A DNA stretch of 64,000 nucleotides, taken from NCBI RefSeq assembly GCF_018100795.1, contig NZ_JAGJDY010000006.1, positions 186,001 through 250,000 of the forward strand, given 5' to 3'. The stretch comes from Alteromonas sp. MMG017 (lineage in GTDB: Bacteria; Pseudomonadota; Gammaproteobacteria; Enterobacterales; Alteromonadaceae). Position 1 is the first letter of the stretch. Every line of letters starts with the position of its first letter. Positions 17,917-26,637 of this stretch are shown here, in pieces. Both the position numbers and the translations under genes were made by a program. A model generated the notes under the pieces. That model was not told the origin of the DNA. It searched no databases and saw only the letters and a list, made by a program, of their open reading frames with translations.

Positions 17917-18210
17917 ATGGAAAAGCAAACGCAAACTGAAATAGAAGCCGCCGTGTTTCGCCGTTTGGTTGATCATTTAGACGCGAACAAAGATGCACAA
18001 AATATCGACCTGATGATTCTGGCCGATTTTTGTCGTAACTGTCTTGCTAAGTGGTATTCATCTGCCGCTGCAGAGCAGGGTGAAGACATCGATTATGATG
18101 CCGCACGCGAAGTCGTGTACAAAATGCCGTATTCCGAGTGGAAAGAAAACCACCAATTACCGGCCAGTGATGAACAGCTAGAAAAACTAGCAGCACGTCA
18201 AAAGAAATAA
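17917..18210 (+). CDS. DUF1244 family small protein
   Basis: 97 residues, helical and cytoplasmic. The conserved family core is seen: VFRRLVDHLDANKDAQNIDLM, then ADFCRNCLAKWYSSAA with two cysteines, and YKMPYSEWKENHQ near the C-terminus. Structures exist for DUF1244 homologues but no function is established. AAAGGAGC gives a strong ribosome-binding site. It has its own terminator and follows the pnp terminator closely. Confidence 0.88.
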   Translation: MEKQTQTEIEAAVFRRLVDHLDANKDAQNIDLMILADFCRNCLAKWYSSAAAEQGEDIDYDAAREVVYKMPYSEWKENHQLPASDEQLEKLAARQKK

Positions 18211-18215
18211 ATAAT

Positions 18216-18243
18216 AAACCCAGCAAAAGCTGGGTTTTCTTTT
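18216..18243 (+). terminator. Terminator after DUF1244 gene
   Basis: AAACCCAGC/GCTGGGTTT stem with an AAAA loop and a T-rich tail, 6 nt after the stop codon. Confidence 0.9.
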
Positions 18244-18297
18244 ATAAGTGGGCAAGCCGCTTCAATGATGTTTTGTACTCGGAAGTCATATCAAAAA

Positions 18298-18336
18298 AGC
18301 CACATTAGCAAAAGCTACATTAACAAAAGCAAATTA
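18298..18336. repeat. Short imperfect tandem repeat (15-nt unit)
   Basis: AGCCACATTAGCAAA at 18298-18312 is followed by AGCTACATTAACAAA at 18313-18327 and a partial third copy that runs into the stop codon of the ABC-protein gene. Two mismatches separate the full copies. No function is evident. Confidence 0.5.
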
Positions 18337-19764
18337 GCCTTGGTAATCTCGCATATCAAGCAAGTTATCAATGCCCTCAATTGCCTCATCTGCTATGTGA
18401 GTTACATAAAGCAGGGTGGTATGGGTAGAGCCAGCTAGTAGCTTAATTAGCGCCAGCACATTGGTGCGATTAATATCATCTAGCCCATTGCAGGGTTCAT
18501 CAAGTATTAATACCGCCGGGTGCTTCACCATGGCGCGCACAATAAGTAACAAGCGCTGTTCACCAAACGAGAAGTTATTAAAAGGAGTGTGTTTGTTATC
18601 GGTAAAACCAATAACATCAAGCCATGCATTGGCAATCGTGTTTTCAGCATTGGTTGGCGTGGTATAAAGGCCGATGCTGTCGTAAAAACCAGAAAGCACC
18701 ACATGGTGAGCGCTGCAATTTACCCGGTACTGCATGTGCAGTGCGTTCGACATTATGCCAATGTGTTGCTTGATATCCCATATACTTTCCCCAGTGCCTC
18801 GCTTTATTCCAAACAAGGTTAAATCATTGGTATAGCAGTGAGGGTTATCGCCTGTGATCATAGTCAGTAGGCATGTTTTGCCCGAGCCATTGGGCCCAGA
18901 TATTTGCCAATGCTGGCCTGGGTAGACCACAAAATCTAAATCTTTAAATACGGTATTGTCATCGTACTTAACAAACCCATTTCGAAGTGCAATAAGCGGC
19001 TCATCTTTGGGAAAAACTTTAGAGGTTTCAGTGCTAGGCGGCAATGTGGGGTTAGCCGTGCTTAAGCTAAACCAAGAGGATAAATGATTAACCAAGACTT
19101 CAGGTGCCATGTTGTCGTCGCTAGACGATACAATAGTTAGCGCATCAACTAAGACTAACTTACAAGCCACATTCGGCACATCACGCACTGTGTTTGCCGT
19201 TATCACTAAGGAGGACTGAGTTTGTTGGCTCAAGAAGGTGTTAAAACGCGCCCGTGCTTCTTTATCTAGCCCTTCAAAAGGCTCATCAATTAAAATAACG
19301 TCAGCATTGCTCACCCATGCAAGCAACAAAAGTACTTTACGTGTTTCACCCGTAGACAGTGAAAGAAAGGCGGTATTGAGTAAATGCTCAACCTGCAGCG
19401 CTATAGATAAAGCTTCGTATGCGCTGTGTTCTATATAGTCAGGATTCGCTTGACTTAAAAGCTCGTGTACTAGTGTAGGCTCGGCCACAATATCAAGCAG
19501 GTCGGCACTGTCTTTCTGTTTTTCTTCTAAAATGAGTGCTTGTTGAACGGCTACGCTCACTTCAGCAACTGACACTTTACATATGCGTGAACCTGCTAGC
19601 GGCTTACCACGACCGGCAAGTGCCGCCATAAGCAAGGATTTCCCTGCACGGTTTCGCCCAGCAATGAGTACATGCTCACCTTGATTAACGGTAAAAGTAA
19701 ATGCAGGAGTGGTGAAGTTGTTTTCTAGTTTTACTTGATACTTGTGTAGCGATAGCGTGGTCAA
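18334..19764 (-). CDS. ModF/PhrA-like protein with two ABC ATPase domains
   Basis: 476 residues forming two tandem ABC ATPase domains and no membrane segments. Domain 1: Walker A GRNRAGKS near 35, signature LSTGE near 147, Walker B ADVILIDEP. Domain 2: Walker A GPNGSGKT near 280, signature FSFGE and Walker B PAVLILDEPCNGLD. The second half closely follows E. coli ModF (GDNPHCYTNDLTLFGIKRGTGESIWDIK), an ATPase encoded beside the molybdate transporter. Here there are no modABC genes; the upstream partner is a GNAT gene 16 nt away. Function of ModF itself is unclear, so the role here is not asserted. Confidence 0.85.
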   Translation of the reverse strand: MTTLSLHKYQVKLENNFTTPAFTFTVNQGEHVLIAGRNRAGKSLLMAALAGRGKPLAGSRICKVSVAEVSVAVQQALILEEKQKDSADLLDIVAEPTLVHELLSQANPDYIEHSAYEALSIALQVEHLLNTAFLSLSTGETRKVLLLLAWVSNADVILIDEPFEGLDKEARARFNTFLSQQTQSSLVITANTVRDVPNVACKLVLVDALTIVSSSDDNMAPEVLVNHLSSWFSLSTANPTLPPSTETSKVFPKDEPLIALRNGFVKYDDNTVFKDLDFVVYPGQHWQISGPNGSGKTCLLTMITGDNPHCYTNDLTLFGIKRGTGESIWDIKQHIGIMSNALHMQYRVNCSAHHVVLSGFYDSIGLYTTPTNAENTIANAWLDVIGFTDNKHTPFNNFSFGEQRLLLIVRAMVKHPAVLILDEPCNGLDDINRTNVLALIKLLAGSTHTTLLYVTHIADEAIEGIDNLLDMRDYQG

Positions 19765-19780
19765 AATGCAGACGTTTCAG

Positions 19781-20287
19781 TTAGCCAGTATTAGAGCATT
19801 TTGGCGGGGATGACGGGGATATGTCAATGTTAACTAACGGTTTGGTCATAAAATGGCTATTGGGATCAAGCTGATAACTGCCAAAAGGCTCGCAGTCTTC
19901 AAAACCGTTTTTGGCATACAACTGCCGAGCGGCTTTGAAATAGTCTTGTGTGCCAGTCTCCAAGCTTAACGTGCGGTAACCGTTTGCTATAGCGAATTCA
20001 ATCACAAAGGTTAGCAACTGTGTTGCTACGCCTTTATTACGAAAAGCGGCAACAGTTCGCATAGATTTCAATTCAGCTTCAGTGTTGCTTAATTTTCTTA
20101 TCGCGACACAGCCAGCTAAAACGTCGCCTTGCCATGCGCTAAAAAACGTAATGTCGGGTGACTTTAACGCTGTAACATCTAAGGCATGCACGCTTTCTGA
20201 GGGAGAAGTGGCGTACATATCTTTTAAGTGCTCTTCTAGCAGGGCGATAACATCGCCGCTGCTAAGGTCGTCATGGTTAATTTTCAT
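19781..20287 (-). CDS. GNAT family N-acetyltransferase
   Basis: 168 residues with the GNAT fold. The acetyl-CoA-binding motif A is visible as MRTVAAFRNKGVATQLLTFVIEFA (Q/RxxGxG/A pattern) near residues 75-98, followed by TLSLETGTQDYFKAARQLYAKNGFEDCEPFGSYQLDP, which resembles the ElaA/YjaB-like clade with a C-terminal Asn-Gly-Phe turn. Substrate unknown. It lies 16 nt upstream of the ModF-like gene on the same strand and may be co-transcribed. Confidence 0.85.
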   Translation of the reverse strand: MKINHDDLSSGDVIALLEEHLKDMYATSPSESVHALDVTALKSPDITFFSAWQGDVLAGCVAIRKLSNTEAELKSMRTVAAFRNKGVATQLLTFVIEFAIANGYRTLSLETGTQDYFKAARQLYAKNGFEDCEPFGSYQLDPNSHFMTKPLVNIDISPSSPPKCSNTG

Positions 20288-20327
20288 ATTTAAGGTTATT
20301 TGACCAATTTGAGTGGTTGTTTAAGCG

Positions 20328-20729
20328 TTACTTTAGAAACGTAATACTCAGGGGGTACACCCATAATTCGCCCTTATTGGCTTTTATTGCTGCAACAATA
20401 GCAAAAATGAAGTTCAGTATGGCGAGTATTACTAAGCCAAACATACCAATAATAATTAACGTGAGCACGCCACAAATAAGCGAGTAAATAAATAAGCTAA
20501 TTAACCAATTCACGGTTACCTTTCCATGCATATCAATATCTTGGTGTTTATCTTTATTCACAGCCCACATAACGATAGGCAAAATTAAGCCTAAACCAGG
20601 CACGATAATACTGGTCAACTGACTAAGGTGAATCAGCATGCAATAGGTGTTGAGGGGCATCCCCCAATACTCTTGAATATTTTCATTTGCTTTGCTGATG
20701 TCTTGGTTATTATTCATATTATCACTCAT
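20328..20729 (-). CDS. DUF4870 family membrane protein
   Basis: 133 residues. After a polar Asn-rich N-terminus come three hydrophobic stretches: residues about 30-55 (LIHLSQLTSIIVPGLGLILPIVMW), 75-95 and 100-120. The motif VMWAVNKDKHQDIDMHGKVTVNW between them is the DUF4870 (Tic20-like fold) signature. Function is unknown. AAGGAAG lies upstream of the ATG. Forty nucleotides separate it from the GNAT gene, so it may head the same minus-strand unit. Confidence 0.82.
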   Translation of the reverse strand: MSDNMNNNQDISKANENIQEYWGMPLNTYCMLIHLSQLTSIIVPGLGLILPIVMWAVNKDKHQDIDMHGKVTVNWLISLFIYSLICGVLTLIIIGMFGLVILAILNFIFAIVAAIKANKGELWVYPLSITFLK

Positions 20730-20895
20730 ACAACTTCCTTGTTTATCAATATTTAATTATGTTTATTTGCTCTGACGGCAGTTACTTCGAATTTTTCGAA
20801 GGGAATGCCAACATACTCTGTTAAAATAACAAAATCAACGTACTAGCGAGCTTATTAATCGCGATACGTATTTGTTTCTATTCGGAATTAGCATT

Positions 20896-21114
20896 ATGAA
20901 CCAACAGCAGCCAAACAACCCTCTTCACGGGCTTACCCTTGAAAAAATCCTTGTTCGACTCGTTGAACATTATCAATGGGAAGGCTTGTACGCAGAAATT
21001 AGGGTGAACTGTTTCAACAACGACCCTTCTGTTAAATCTTCACTGAAGTTTTTGCGCAAAACTCAGTGGGCGAGAGACAAAGTTGAAGCGTTATATATTC
21101 GTACATTTAGCTAA
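20896..21114 (+). CDS. VF530 family (DUF2132) DNA-binding protein
   Basis: 72 residues from the ATG at 20896. The sequence [20 protein letters not shown], then [19 protein letters not shown] and [13 protein letters not shown] is the complete VF530/DUF2132 domain, a small helical fold shown structurally to bind DNA in Vibrio fischeri VF530. A longer frame from a TTG at 20872 adds only eight unlike residues and is rejected. It lies 74 nt upstream of the NYN-domain gene. Confidence 0.88.
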   Translation: MNQQQPNNPLHGLTLEKILVRLVEHYQWEGLYAEIRVNCFNNDPSVKSSLKFLRKTQWARDKVEALYIRTFS

Positions 21115-21188
21115 TCTACTCGCGCTAAAGGCAAGCTAGTCATTAACCCCAAAAAAGCTGAGCCTTCTCGCTCTCATAAGGAATAACC

Positions 21189-21662
21189 ATGGATAACGTT
21201 GCGCTTTTCGTCGACGTTCAGAATATTTACTACACCACCCGACAAATTCACAAGTGCAATTTTGACTACAATCAGTTTTGGCGCACAGCTACCGAAGGTC
21301 GGAACGTGGTGAAAGCGGTGGCGTATGCTATTGAGCGCGGCGATACAAAGCAGCGAGAGTTTCAAAATATCCTGCGTGGTATTGGCTTTGAAGTGAAGTT
21401 AAAACCATTCATTCAGCGTGCCGATGGTTCAGCGAAAGGCGATTGGGATGTAGGCATTACCATTGATGCTATGGAGTACGCTGAATTAGCTGACACCATT
21501 GTATTTGCCACAGGGGATGGCGACTTTGATTTGCTGGCCAGTAAGCTAGTAGACAAAGGTAAAGAGGTAGAAGTGTATGGCGTTCAAGAACTCACTTCGG
21601 TTTCTCTTATAAAGGCCGCGAGTAAATACGTTCCTGTACAAGGCGAGCTATTACTGCGCTAA
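21189..21662 (+). CDS. NYN domain (LabA/DUF88-type) putative ribonuclease
   Basis: 157 residues comprising one NYN (PIN-like) domain. The acidic residues expected for metal-dependent nuclease activity are seen in FVDVQNIYYT near residue 8, DWDVGITIDAM near 80, and VFATGDGDFDLLASKL near 100. LabA-type proteins are cytoplasmic and thought to act on RNA; the substrate is unknown. AAGGAA precedes the ATG. No domain is fused to it. Confidence 0.87.
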   Translation: MDNVALFVDVQNIYYTTRQIHKCNFDYNQFWRTATEGRNVVKAVAYAIERGDTKQREFQNILRGIGFEVKLKPFIQRADGSAKGDWDVGITIDAMEYAELADTIVFATGDGDFDLLASKLVDKGKEVEVYGVQELTSVSLIKAASKYVPVQGELLLR

Positions 21663-21829
21663 TCTATGTATTTATGTCATGTATTAAAGCTATGATATTT
21701 AAACTATGTCAGTGCTGCTGATAGACACATAAGCGTCTATTATCTCGGCTTTTATTGATATTGGTCAGATTGATTCTGTGTTGTTACGAGTATGCTTGTC
21801 TTATCTGAATACGAAATAGGCGAGGTATC

Positions 21830-22489
21830 ATGATTTCACAGCTACCTAAGTGGGTAGAATTCGGCGCGTTTATTTTAGCGCTGGTGGCGGGTTATGTGAA
21901 CGCGATTGGGCTGCTTGGTTTTGACCATCAATCTGTATCGCACCTATCAGGTACTGCCACTTTACTAGGTACTGGTGTTTATCAAGGCTCTTTGCAAAAT
22001 GCATTTCATCTTGTAGGCGTCTTGCTTTCCTTCCTTGCTGGCGCTTCCATTGCAGGCTTCTTACTGCATGGGTTTACATTAAAACTGGGGCGACATTACG
22101 ACACTGCCCTTGTGATAGAAGCGCTTTTATTGCTTGTTGCACTGGCGTTTTTGTATAACGAACAGTTTATTGGCCATTTTTTTGCCTCAGCGGCCTGCGG
22201 GCTTCAAAATGCGTTAGCTACAACCTATAGCGGCGCTATTATTCGAACCACTCACGTTACCGGTATTTTCACCGATTTAGGTATTATGCTTGGCGCCTTG
22301 TGCCGAGGAGAAAAGCTAGATACCAGAAAAGCCAAGCTATTCTTACTCATTATTACCGGTTTCATTTTTGGTGGTACAGCGGGCGCTATTCTGTTTGGTC
22401 TATATCAGTTTTTCTCGCTTATTGCGCCGGCTGGCGTATGTCTAGTGATAGCGATAATTTATAGGGTGTATTTACGAAAAGTGGGATGA
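21830..22489 (+). CDS. YoaK family (DUF1275) membrane protein
   Basis: 219 residues with six predicted membrane helices. Family marks are the AGYVNAIGLLGF...SVSHLSGTATLLG motif in the first third and the GLQNALATTYSGAIIRTTHVTGIFTDLGI motif in the middle, which together define DUF1275. No transport substrate is established. GGCGAGGT precedes the ATG. A bidirectional terminator follows. Confidence 0.87.
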   Translation: MISQLPKWVEFGAFILALVAGYVNAIGLLGFDHQSVSHLSGTATLLGTGVYQGSLQNAFHLVGVLLSFLAGASIAGFLLHGFTLKLGRHYDTALVIEALLLLVALAFLYNEQFIGHFFASAACGLQNALATTYSGAIIRTTHVTGIFTDLGIMLGALCRGEKLDTRKAKLFLLIITGFIFGGTAGAILFGLYQFFSLIAPAGVCLVIAIIYRVYLRKVG

Positions 22490-22520
22490 GTAATACATTG
22501 TAAGTGATAAACGTTGAAAA

Positions 22521-22550
22521 AAGACCGCTGACATCAGCGGCCTTTTTCTT
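22521..22550. terminator. Bidirectional terminator
   Basis: CCGCTGA/TCAGCGG stem flanked by A-rich and T-rich tracts, between the convergent DUF1275 gene and the minus-strand membrane-protein gene. Confidence 0.87.
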
Positions 22551-22565
22551 GGTTTATTTTAAAGG

Positions 22566-23300
22566 TTATTTATCATTTAAATAAGACTTAATAGCACCAT
22601 AGTGGATACATACAAGTACTGGGCTTGCAAGTAACACAGACAGGCCAAGAGTGTGAGGCGCAAAGTAAATAACCAAGGTGTTTAGCGCGAACAATATAGC
22701 GAAAGATGTAGGCTGTGCAGAAACAATCGAAAAGGTTGTTGTCATGCTTTGTTTGAATGAGCGCTTAGCTATTAGCATTAGTGGCGCAACAAAAAGTAAT
22801 AGCATTATGAGTGGGACTGCCGATGAAAATATTAAGCCTAACGTATGTGCGCTTATATCAATAAACTGTTGGAATAAAAGTAAATCTACACCGCTACTTC
22901 CAAGTAGTAACCAAGAAAACATAAGCTGACTTAAAAAGGGGAGCAAAAGGAGAGGGCTAATAAGTAAAAATTTTCCCCATGATGCATTGCTTATTGCAGA
23001 GAATGACCATACTTTTCCTTTTGTTGCCAAGTGATGAATGCAGAGCCACGTAGCGCCAATAACGGGCACCATCATCCATTTTGATAGAACTAGCGCTACG
23101 GGGCCAGCTAATAGCTGCAGCAGGCCTTCAATAATTAACGGGCTCAGCATAAGAACAAATAACGAAAAAGGCGCCTGTTTAAATAGCTGCCAACCTTGTG
23201 TGAACCACGCATTATCTTCAACGCGAGTTTTATTATTCTCGAAAGTTTTGTTGGTTTTTAATGCTAACTCATTTTGATTTACTGAAGTTTGTGCCGTCAT
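22566..23300 (-). CDS. Polytopic membrane protein of unknown function
   Basis: 244 residues. A polar N-terminal 35 residues is followed by WFTQGWQLFKQAPFSLFVLMLSPLII, the type of opening seen in the BPSS1780-like and DUF975-like groups of six-helix membrane proteins. Six hydrophobic stretches follow, and the chain ends in VCIHYGAIKSYLNDK. I do not recognise a specific function. AGGGAT lies upstream of the ATG. The gene stands alone and is divergent from the lipoprotein gene at 23489. Confidence 0.6.
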   Translation of the reverse strand: MTAQTSVNQNELALKTNKTFENNKTRVEDNAWFTQGWQLFKQAPFSLFVLMLSPLIIEGLLQLLAGPVALVLSKWMMVPVIGATWLCIHHLATKGKVWSFSAISNASWGKFLLISPLLLLPFLSQLMFSWLLLGSSGVDLLLFQQFIDISAHTLGLIFSSAVPLIMLLLFVAPLMLIAKRSFKQSMTTTFSIVSAQPTSFAILFALNTLVIYFAPHTLGLSVLLASPVLVCIHYGAIKSYLNDK

Positions 23301-23488
23301 TGTGAATCCCTGTGTATGCGTTGGTGATTATTAATTAACCTTCAAAGCTATAGTCACGGATAAAAAATAAAAATTACAAAATGATTAGAAAATAATCTAA
23401 TGACAGTCGAATATGTGTTTAATGCTATGAAATATTTAGCTTTATTTTTTATTTTTTTACTTTAGAAGTTATCCATAAGGACGTGTTA

Positions 23489-24526
23489 ATGAAAAATATG
23501 GCGAGAATGGCTATTCTTTTCAATATGCTTTTAGTGGCTTCGTGCGCTGACAGCCCTCAGCAAGCAGACGCGACATTTGAACCCTACAAACGCACAGCGA
23601 CTTACACCGCAAATGTCAGCCCAGTGGTAATGGTTGATGAAGCTCACTACAATTTTCTTACCATTAATAATCGTTTTAAGCCCTTCGCTCAGGTGTTGCT
23701 CAGCGACGGCGTCACGGTTGAATCAAACAAGGTAAGTTTCAGCCAACAGGCCCTTAAAAATGTGGATATTCTTGTTATCGCCAACGCCCTTGATAAAAAA
23801 CGAAGCAACTGGCAACCCCCGTTTGACCAAGCGCTAACTAATGAGGAAGTGACTGATGTGGTTGAGTGGGTACGTAACGGCGGTTCTCTTTTTCTTATTG
23901 CTGATCACGCCCCTTTTCCTAAAGTGATTGAAAGCCTAGCAACAGCACTGGGCTTCACGTTTACCAATGGCCACGTTAAGGCAACATTGTTTAACAAAGC
24001 AACGGGTACTCTAATTAGCCACGCAGTAACCTATGCACATGAAGATGCTACGCAAGATGATAATTCTAGTGCTAATGCTAATTCTGAAGACAATCCTGAA
24101 GCTAAACGCCCAAACCATGTCGAAGTTCCGGTTTTTATGCAAGAAAGTCCACATGGCGCATTTACATCATTATTAAACAGTCAGTTGCACACAAAAGAAG
24201 TGATTCAAGTTAAAACATTTGGCGGCGCTGCTTTTTTACCACCAGAAGCGGCTATTTCATTGTTAACTTTTGGGCCACGTGCGGTATCTATTGAGCCAGA
24301 AGTTCCTTTTGAAATAACGTCAAGCACGCCTCGAAGAGCTATCGAAGGCTGGAGTCAGGGGGCCTTGTTGGAATTGGGCAAGGGGCGAGTTGCGGTGTTT
24401 TCTGAAGGCATGATGTTTTCTTCTCAAATCGATACTCGAACAGGTAAGAAGCATGGTATGAGGTCGGTGGGGGCTGAACAAAACGAACGATTTTTACTTA
24501 ATATTATTCATTGGCTAGCGGGCTAA
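23489..24526 (+). CDS. Predicted lipoprotein with DUF4350/GATase-like domain
   Basis: 345 residues from the ATG at 23489, with AAGGA at seven-base spacing. The N-terminus is a lipoprotein signal with lipobox VASC, so it should be membrane-anchored in the envelope. The mature part begins VVMVDEAHYNFLTINNRFKPFAQVLLSDG, then VDILVIANAL, and VVEWVRNGGSLFLIADHAPFP, the pattern of DUF4350-type, glutamine-amidotransferase-like folds. A low-complexity Asn/Ser/Asp stretch (about 190-210) interrupts the domain. Near the C-terminus GKGRVAVFSEGMMFSSQ is conserved-looking. Substrate and role are unknown. Confidence 0.7.
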   Translation: MKNMARMAILFNMLLVASCADSPQQADATFEPYKRTATYTANVSPVVMVDEAHYNFLTINNRFKPFAQVLLSDGVTVESNKVSFSQQALKNVDILVIANALDKKRSNWQPPFDQALTNEEVTDVVEWVRNGGSLFLIADHAPFPKVIESLATALGFTFTNGHVKATLFNKATGTLISHAVTYAHEDATQDDNSSANANSEDNPEAKRPNHVEVPVFMQESPHGAFTSLLNSQLHTKEVIQVKTFGGAAFLPPEAAISLLTFGPRAVSIEPEVPFEITSSTPRRAIEGWSQGALLELGKGRVAVFSEGMMFSSQIDTRTGKKHGMRSVGAEQNERFLLNIIHWLAG

Positions 24527-24527
24527 G

Positions 24528-24582
24528 CAGAGCTGACCAACAAAGTTGAGTAAGCGCAAATGCAAACTCAGTGTCAGCTCTG
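24528..24582. terminator. Long inverted repeat between convergent genes
   Basis: CAGAGCTGAC at 24528-24537 pairs exactly with GTCAGCTCTG at 24573-24582, and an inner TGAGT/ACTCA extends the stem. It lies between the lipoprotein gene and mesD, which converge. It lacks a strong T-run; a bidirectional terminator is the likeliest reading. Confidence 0.5.
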
Positions 24583-24605
24583 TAATAGTAATTAGTACGT
24601 TAACA

Positions 24606-25634
24606 TTAACGCGTCAGTTCTTGCCTAATAATTTCAGCTCCTGCACTCAACGCGTTGAGTTTTCCGCGTGTTACATGTTGTGACAACGGCACCATGCCAC
24701 AGTTTGTACAAGGGAGTAGTTTGTCGGCATCCACAAACTGTAGGGCCTTTCTAAGCGTGTTAGCGACTTCTTCTGGTGTTTCAATAGCATTGGTGGCTAC
24801 ATCAATGGCACCAACCATGACTTTTTTGCCACGAAGCAACTCGATTAACTCCATGGGAACTCGAGAATTCTGACATTCTAGTGAAATGAGGTCGATAGAA
24901 GACGATTGCAATTTTGGAAAAATCTCTTCGTATTGTCTCCACTCTGCGCCCAATGATTTTTTCCAGTCGGTGTTGGCTTTAATGCCATAGCCATAGCAAA
25001 TATGAACGGCAGTTTCACACTTTAGCCCTTCAGCAGCACGTTCAAGTGCCGCTATTCCCCAATCATTCACTTCATCGAAAAAGACATTAAATGCAGGTTC
25101 ATCAAACTGAATAATATCAACGCCTGCAGCTTCCAACTCTTTGGCTTCTTGGTTTAATATTTTCGCAAATTCCCAGGCAAGCTTTTCGCGACTTTTGTAA
25201 TGACTGTCGTAAAGGGTATCTACCATAGTCATGGGGCCAGGAAGTGCCCATTTGATGGGCTGATCAGTTTGTTGACGAAGAAATTTAGCATCATCAACAA
25301 ACACCGCTTTTTGGCGAGTCACTTCACCAACCACCATAGGTACACTGGCATCATATCTATCGCGGATTTTTACCGTTTTACGCTGCTGAAAATCAACACC
25401 GTTTAAATGTTCAATAAAAGTGGTAACGAAGTGTTGGCGAGTTTGTTCACCATCACTAATGATATCAACACCAGATTGTCGCTGATTAAGTAACGAAAGA
25501 CGTAACGCGTCTTGCTTGCCCTGAGTCAGTTCATCACCGTCTAATTTCCAAGGTGACCAAAGTGTTTCAGGTTGTGCAAGCCAAGACGGTTTAGGCAGAC
25601 TGCCGGCAATTGAAGTAGGTAATAATTTTTTCAT
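24606..25634 (-). CDS. mesD: Folate-independent methionine synthase of the MesD type (core-MetE homologue)
   Basis: 342 residues from the ATG at 25634. It resembles only the C-terminal catalytic half of MetE: SLPKPSWL at the start, ISDGEQTRQHF, WALPGPMTMVDTL, IIQFDEPAF, AVHICYGYG (zinc ligand His/Cys), SLECQNSR and the CTNCGMVPL zinc-cysteine segment near the C-terminus. It lacks the folate-binding N-terminal half. Pairing with the DUF1852 gene just upstream marks it as MesD, a family reported to make methionine from homocysteine without folate and to need MesX and oxygen; that statement is literature knowledge, not visible here. A longer frame to 25730 overlaps mesX and is rejected. Older annotations would say methionine synthase or MetE-like. 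Confidence 0.88.
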   Translation of the reverse strand: MKKLLPTSIAGSLPKPSWLAQPETLWSPWKLDGDELTQGKQDALRLSLLNQRQSGVDIISDGEQTRQHFVTTFIEHLNGVDFQQRKTVKIRDRYDASVPMVVGEVTRQKAVFVDDAKFLRQQTDQPIKWALPGPMTMVDTLYDSHYKSREKLAWEFAKILNQEAKELEAAGVDIIQFDEPAFNVFFDEVNDWGIAALERAAEGLKCETAVHICYGYGIKANTDWKKSLGAEWRQYEEIFPKLQSSSIDLISLECQNSRVPMELIELLRGKKVMVGAIDVATNAIETPEEVANTLRKALQFVDADKLLPCTNCGMVPLSQHVTRGKLNALSAGAEIIRQELTR

Positions 25635-25659
25635 AATATGTACTACACGTTTGAATGAG

Positions 25660-26637
25660 TTAAAGGGCGCAGTTTGCAGACCATTGCTGAAGAATATTGT
25701 GGTAAGGCTTAATGAAATTCTCTTCAACAAACTTACCTTGCTGAGCCGCTAAGTGATTACGTTCTTCTCGGTCATATTCTATTTGTGTAAGTGAATGATC
25801 TTGGTGTTTTAAATTAGGTTGATACACTCTTCCGGCAACCGCGTTAGCGTTGTAAATCTCAGGGCGATAAATCTTTTGGAATGTTTCCATGGTGCTAATG
25901 GTGCTTATCAGCTCAAGATTGGTGTAATCGTTTAGTAGATCGCCAAAATGATAAAATGCCAAAGGTGCAACGCTATTAGGCGGCATGAAATAGCGAACCT
26001 GCAGGCCCATTTTTTGGAAATACTGCTCAGTTAACGATGAGCCATCAGGTAGATATTCAAAACCTAATACAGGGTGCTGATTTTCAGTTCTTTGGTAAGT
26101 TTTGTTTTCAGAAACACTTAGGCAAATAACAGGCGATTTACTGAAACTTTCTTTGTAAACGTCTGAATTTACGAATGCTTTAAACAACTTCCCATGTAAA
26201 TCACCAAAATCATTGGGAATACTAAATTGGGTTTGGTTTTTATTGTGCTCAGATAAGATCACGCTAAAATCGTAGTCTCGAACATAAGACGAGAAATTGT
26301 TCCCCACAATTCCTTCAATAGTTGTATTAGTTTTGCGATCAAGAATATTTGTTTTTAGTATTTCAATAGTAGGAAAGGTAGAACCGTTACCTTCAACATC
26401 AATATCAACCGATATAATTTCAAGCTTTGCCGAATAACGATCGCCGTTGACATTGTCCCAATACGCAAGGGCATTGAAACGATTGTCTATCATCTGTAAT
26501 GCGTTTCGAAGATTATCCTGACGTCGATTGCCCCTCGCCAAGTTAGCAAAGTTGGTGGTGATACGTGTGTTGTCAGATGGACGATAATTCTCATCAAAAC
26601 AAACGCGATTAAGCGAAAAAGTAAAAGTGTTATTCAT
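25660..26637 (-). CDS. mesX: DUF1852 family protein MesX, partner of MesD
   Basis: 325 residues from the ATG at 26637, where the DUF1852 homology begins (NNTFTFSLNRVCFDENYRPS, then TTNFANLARGNRRQDNLRNAL). An upstream in-frame extension of 67 residues looks non-conserved and is rejected. The core has the YFMPPNSVAPLAFYHFGDLL segment and ends HNILQQWSANCAL. DUF1852 proteins are nearly always encoded beside short MetE homologues and one was shown to be needed for MesD-dependent methionine synthesis. It ends 25 nt upstream of mesD, so the two form an operon. The catalytic role of MesX is unresolved. Confidence 0.87.
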   Translation of the reverse strand: MNNTFTFSLNRVCFDENYRPSDNTRITTNFANLARGNRRQDNLRNALQMIDNRFNALAYWDNVNGDRYSAKLEIISVDIDVEGNGSTFPTIEILKTNILDRKTNTTIEGIVGNNFSSYVRDYDFSVILSEHNKNQTQFSIPNDFGDLHGKLFKAFVNSDVYKESFSKSPVICLSVSENKTYQRTENQHPVLGFEYLPDGSSLTEQYFQKMGLQVRYFMPPNSVAPLAFYHFGDLLNDYTNLELISTISTMETFQKIYRPEIYNANAVAGRVYQPNLKHQDHSLTQIEYDREERNHLAAQQGKFVEENFIKPYHNILQQWSANCAL

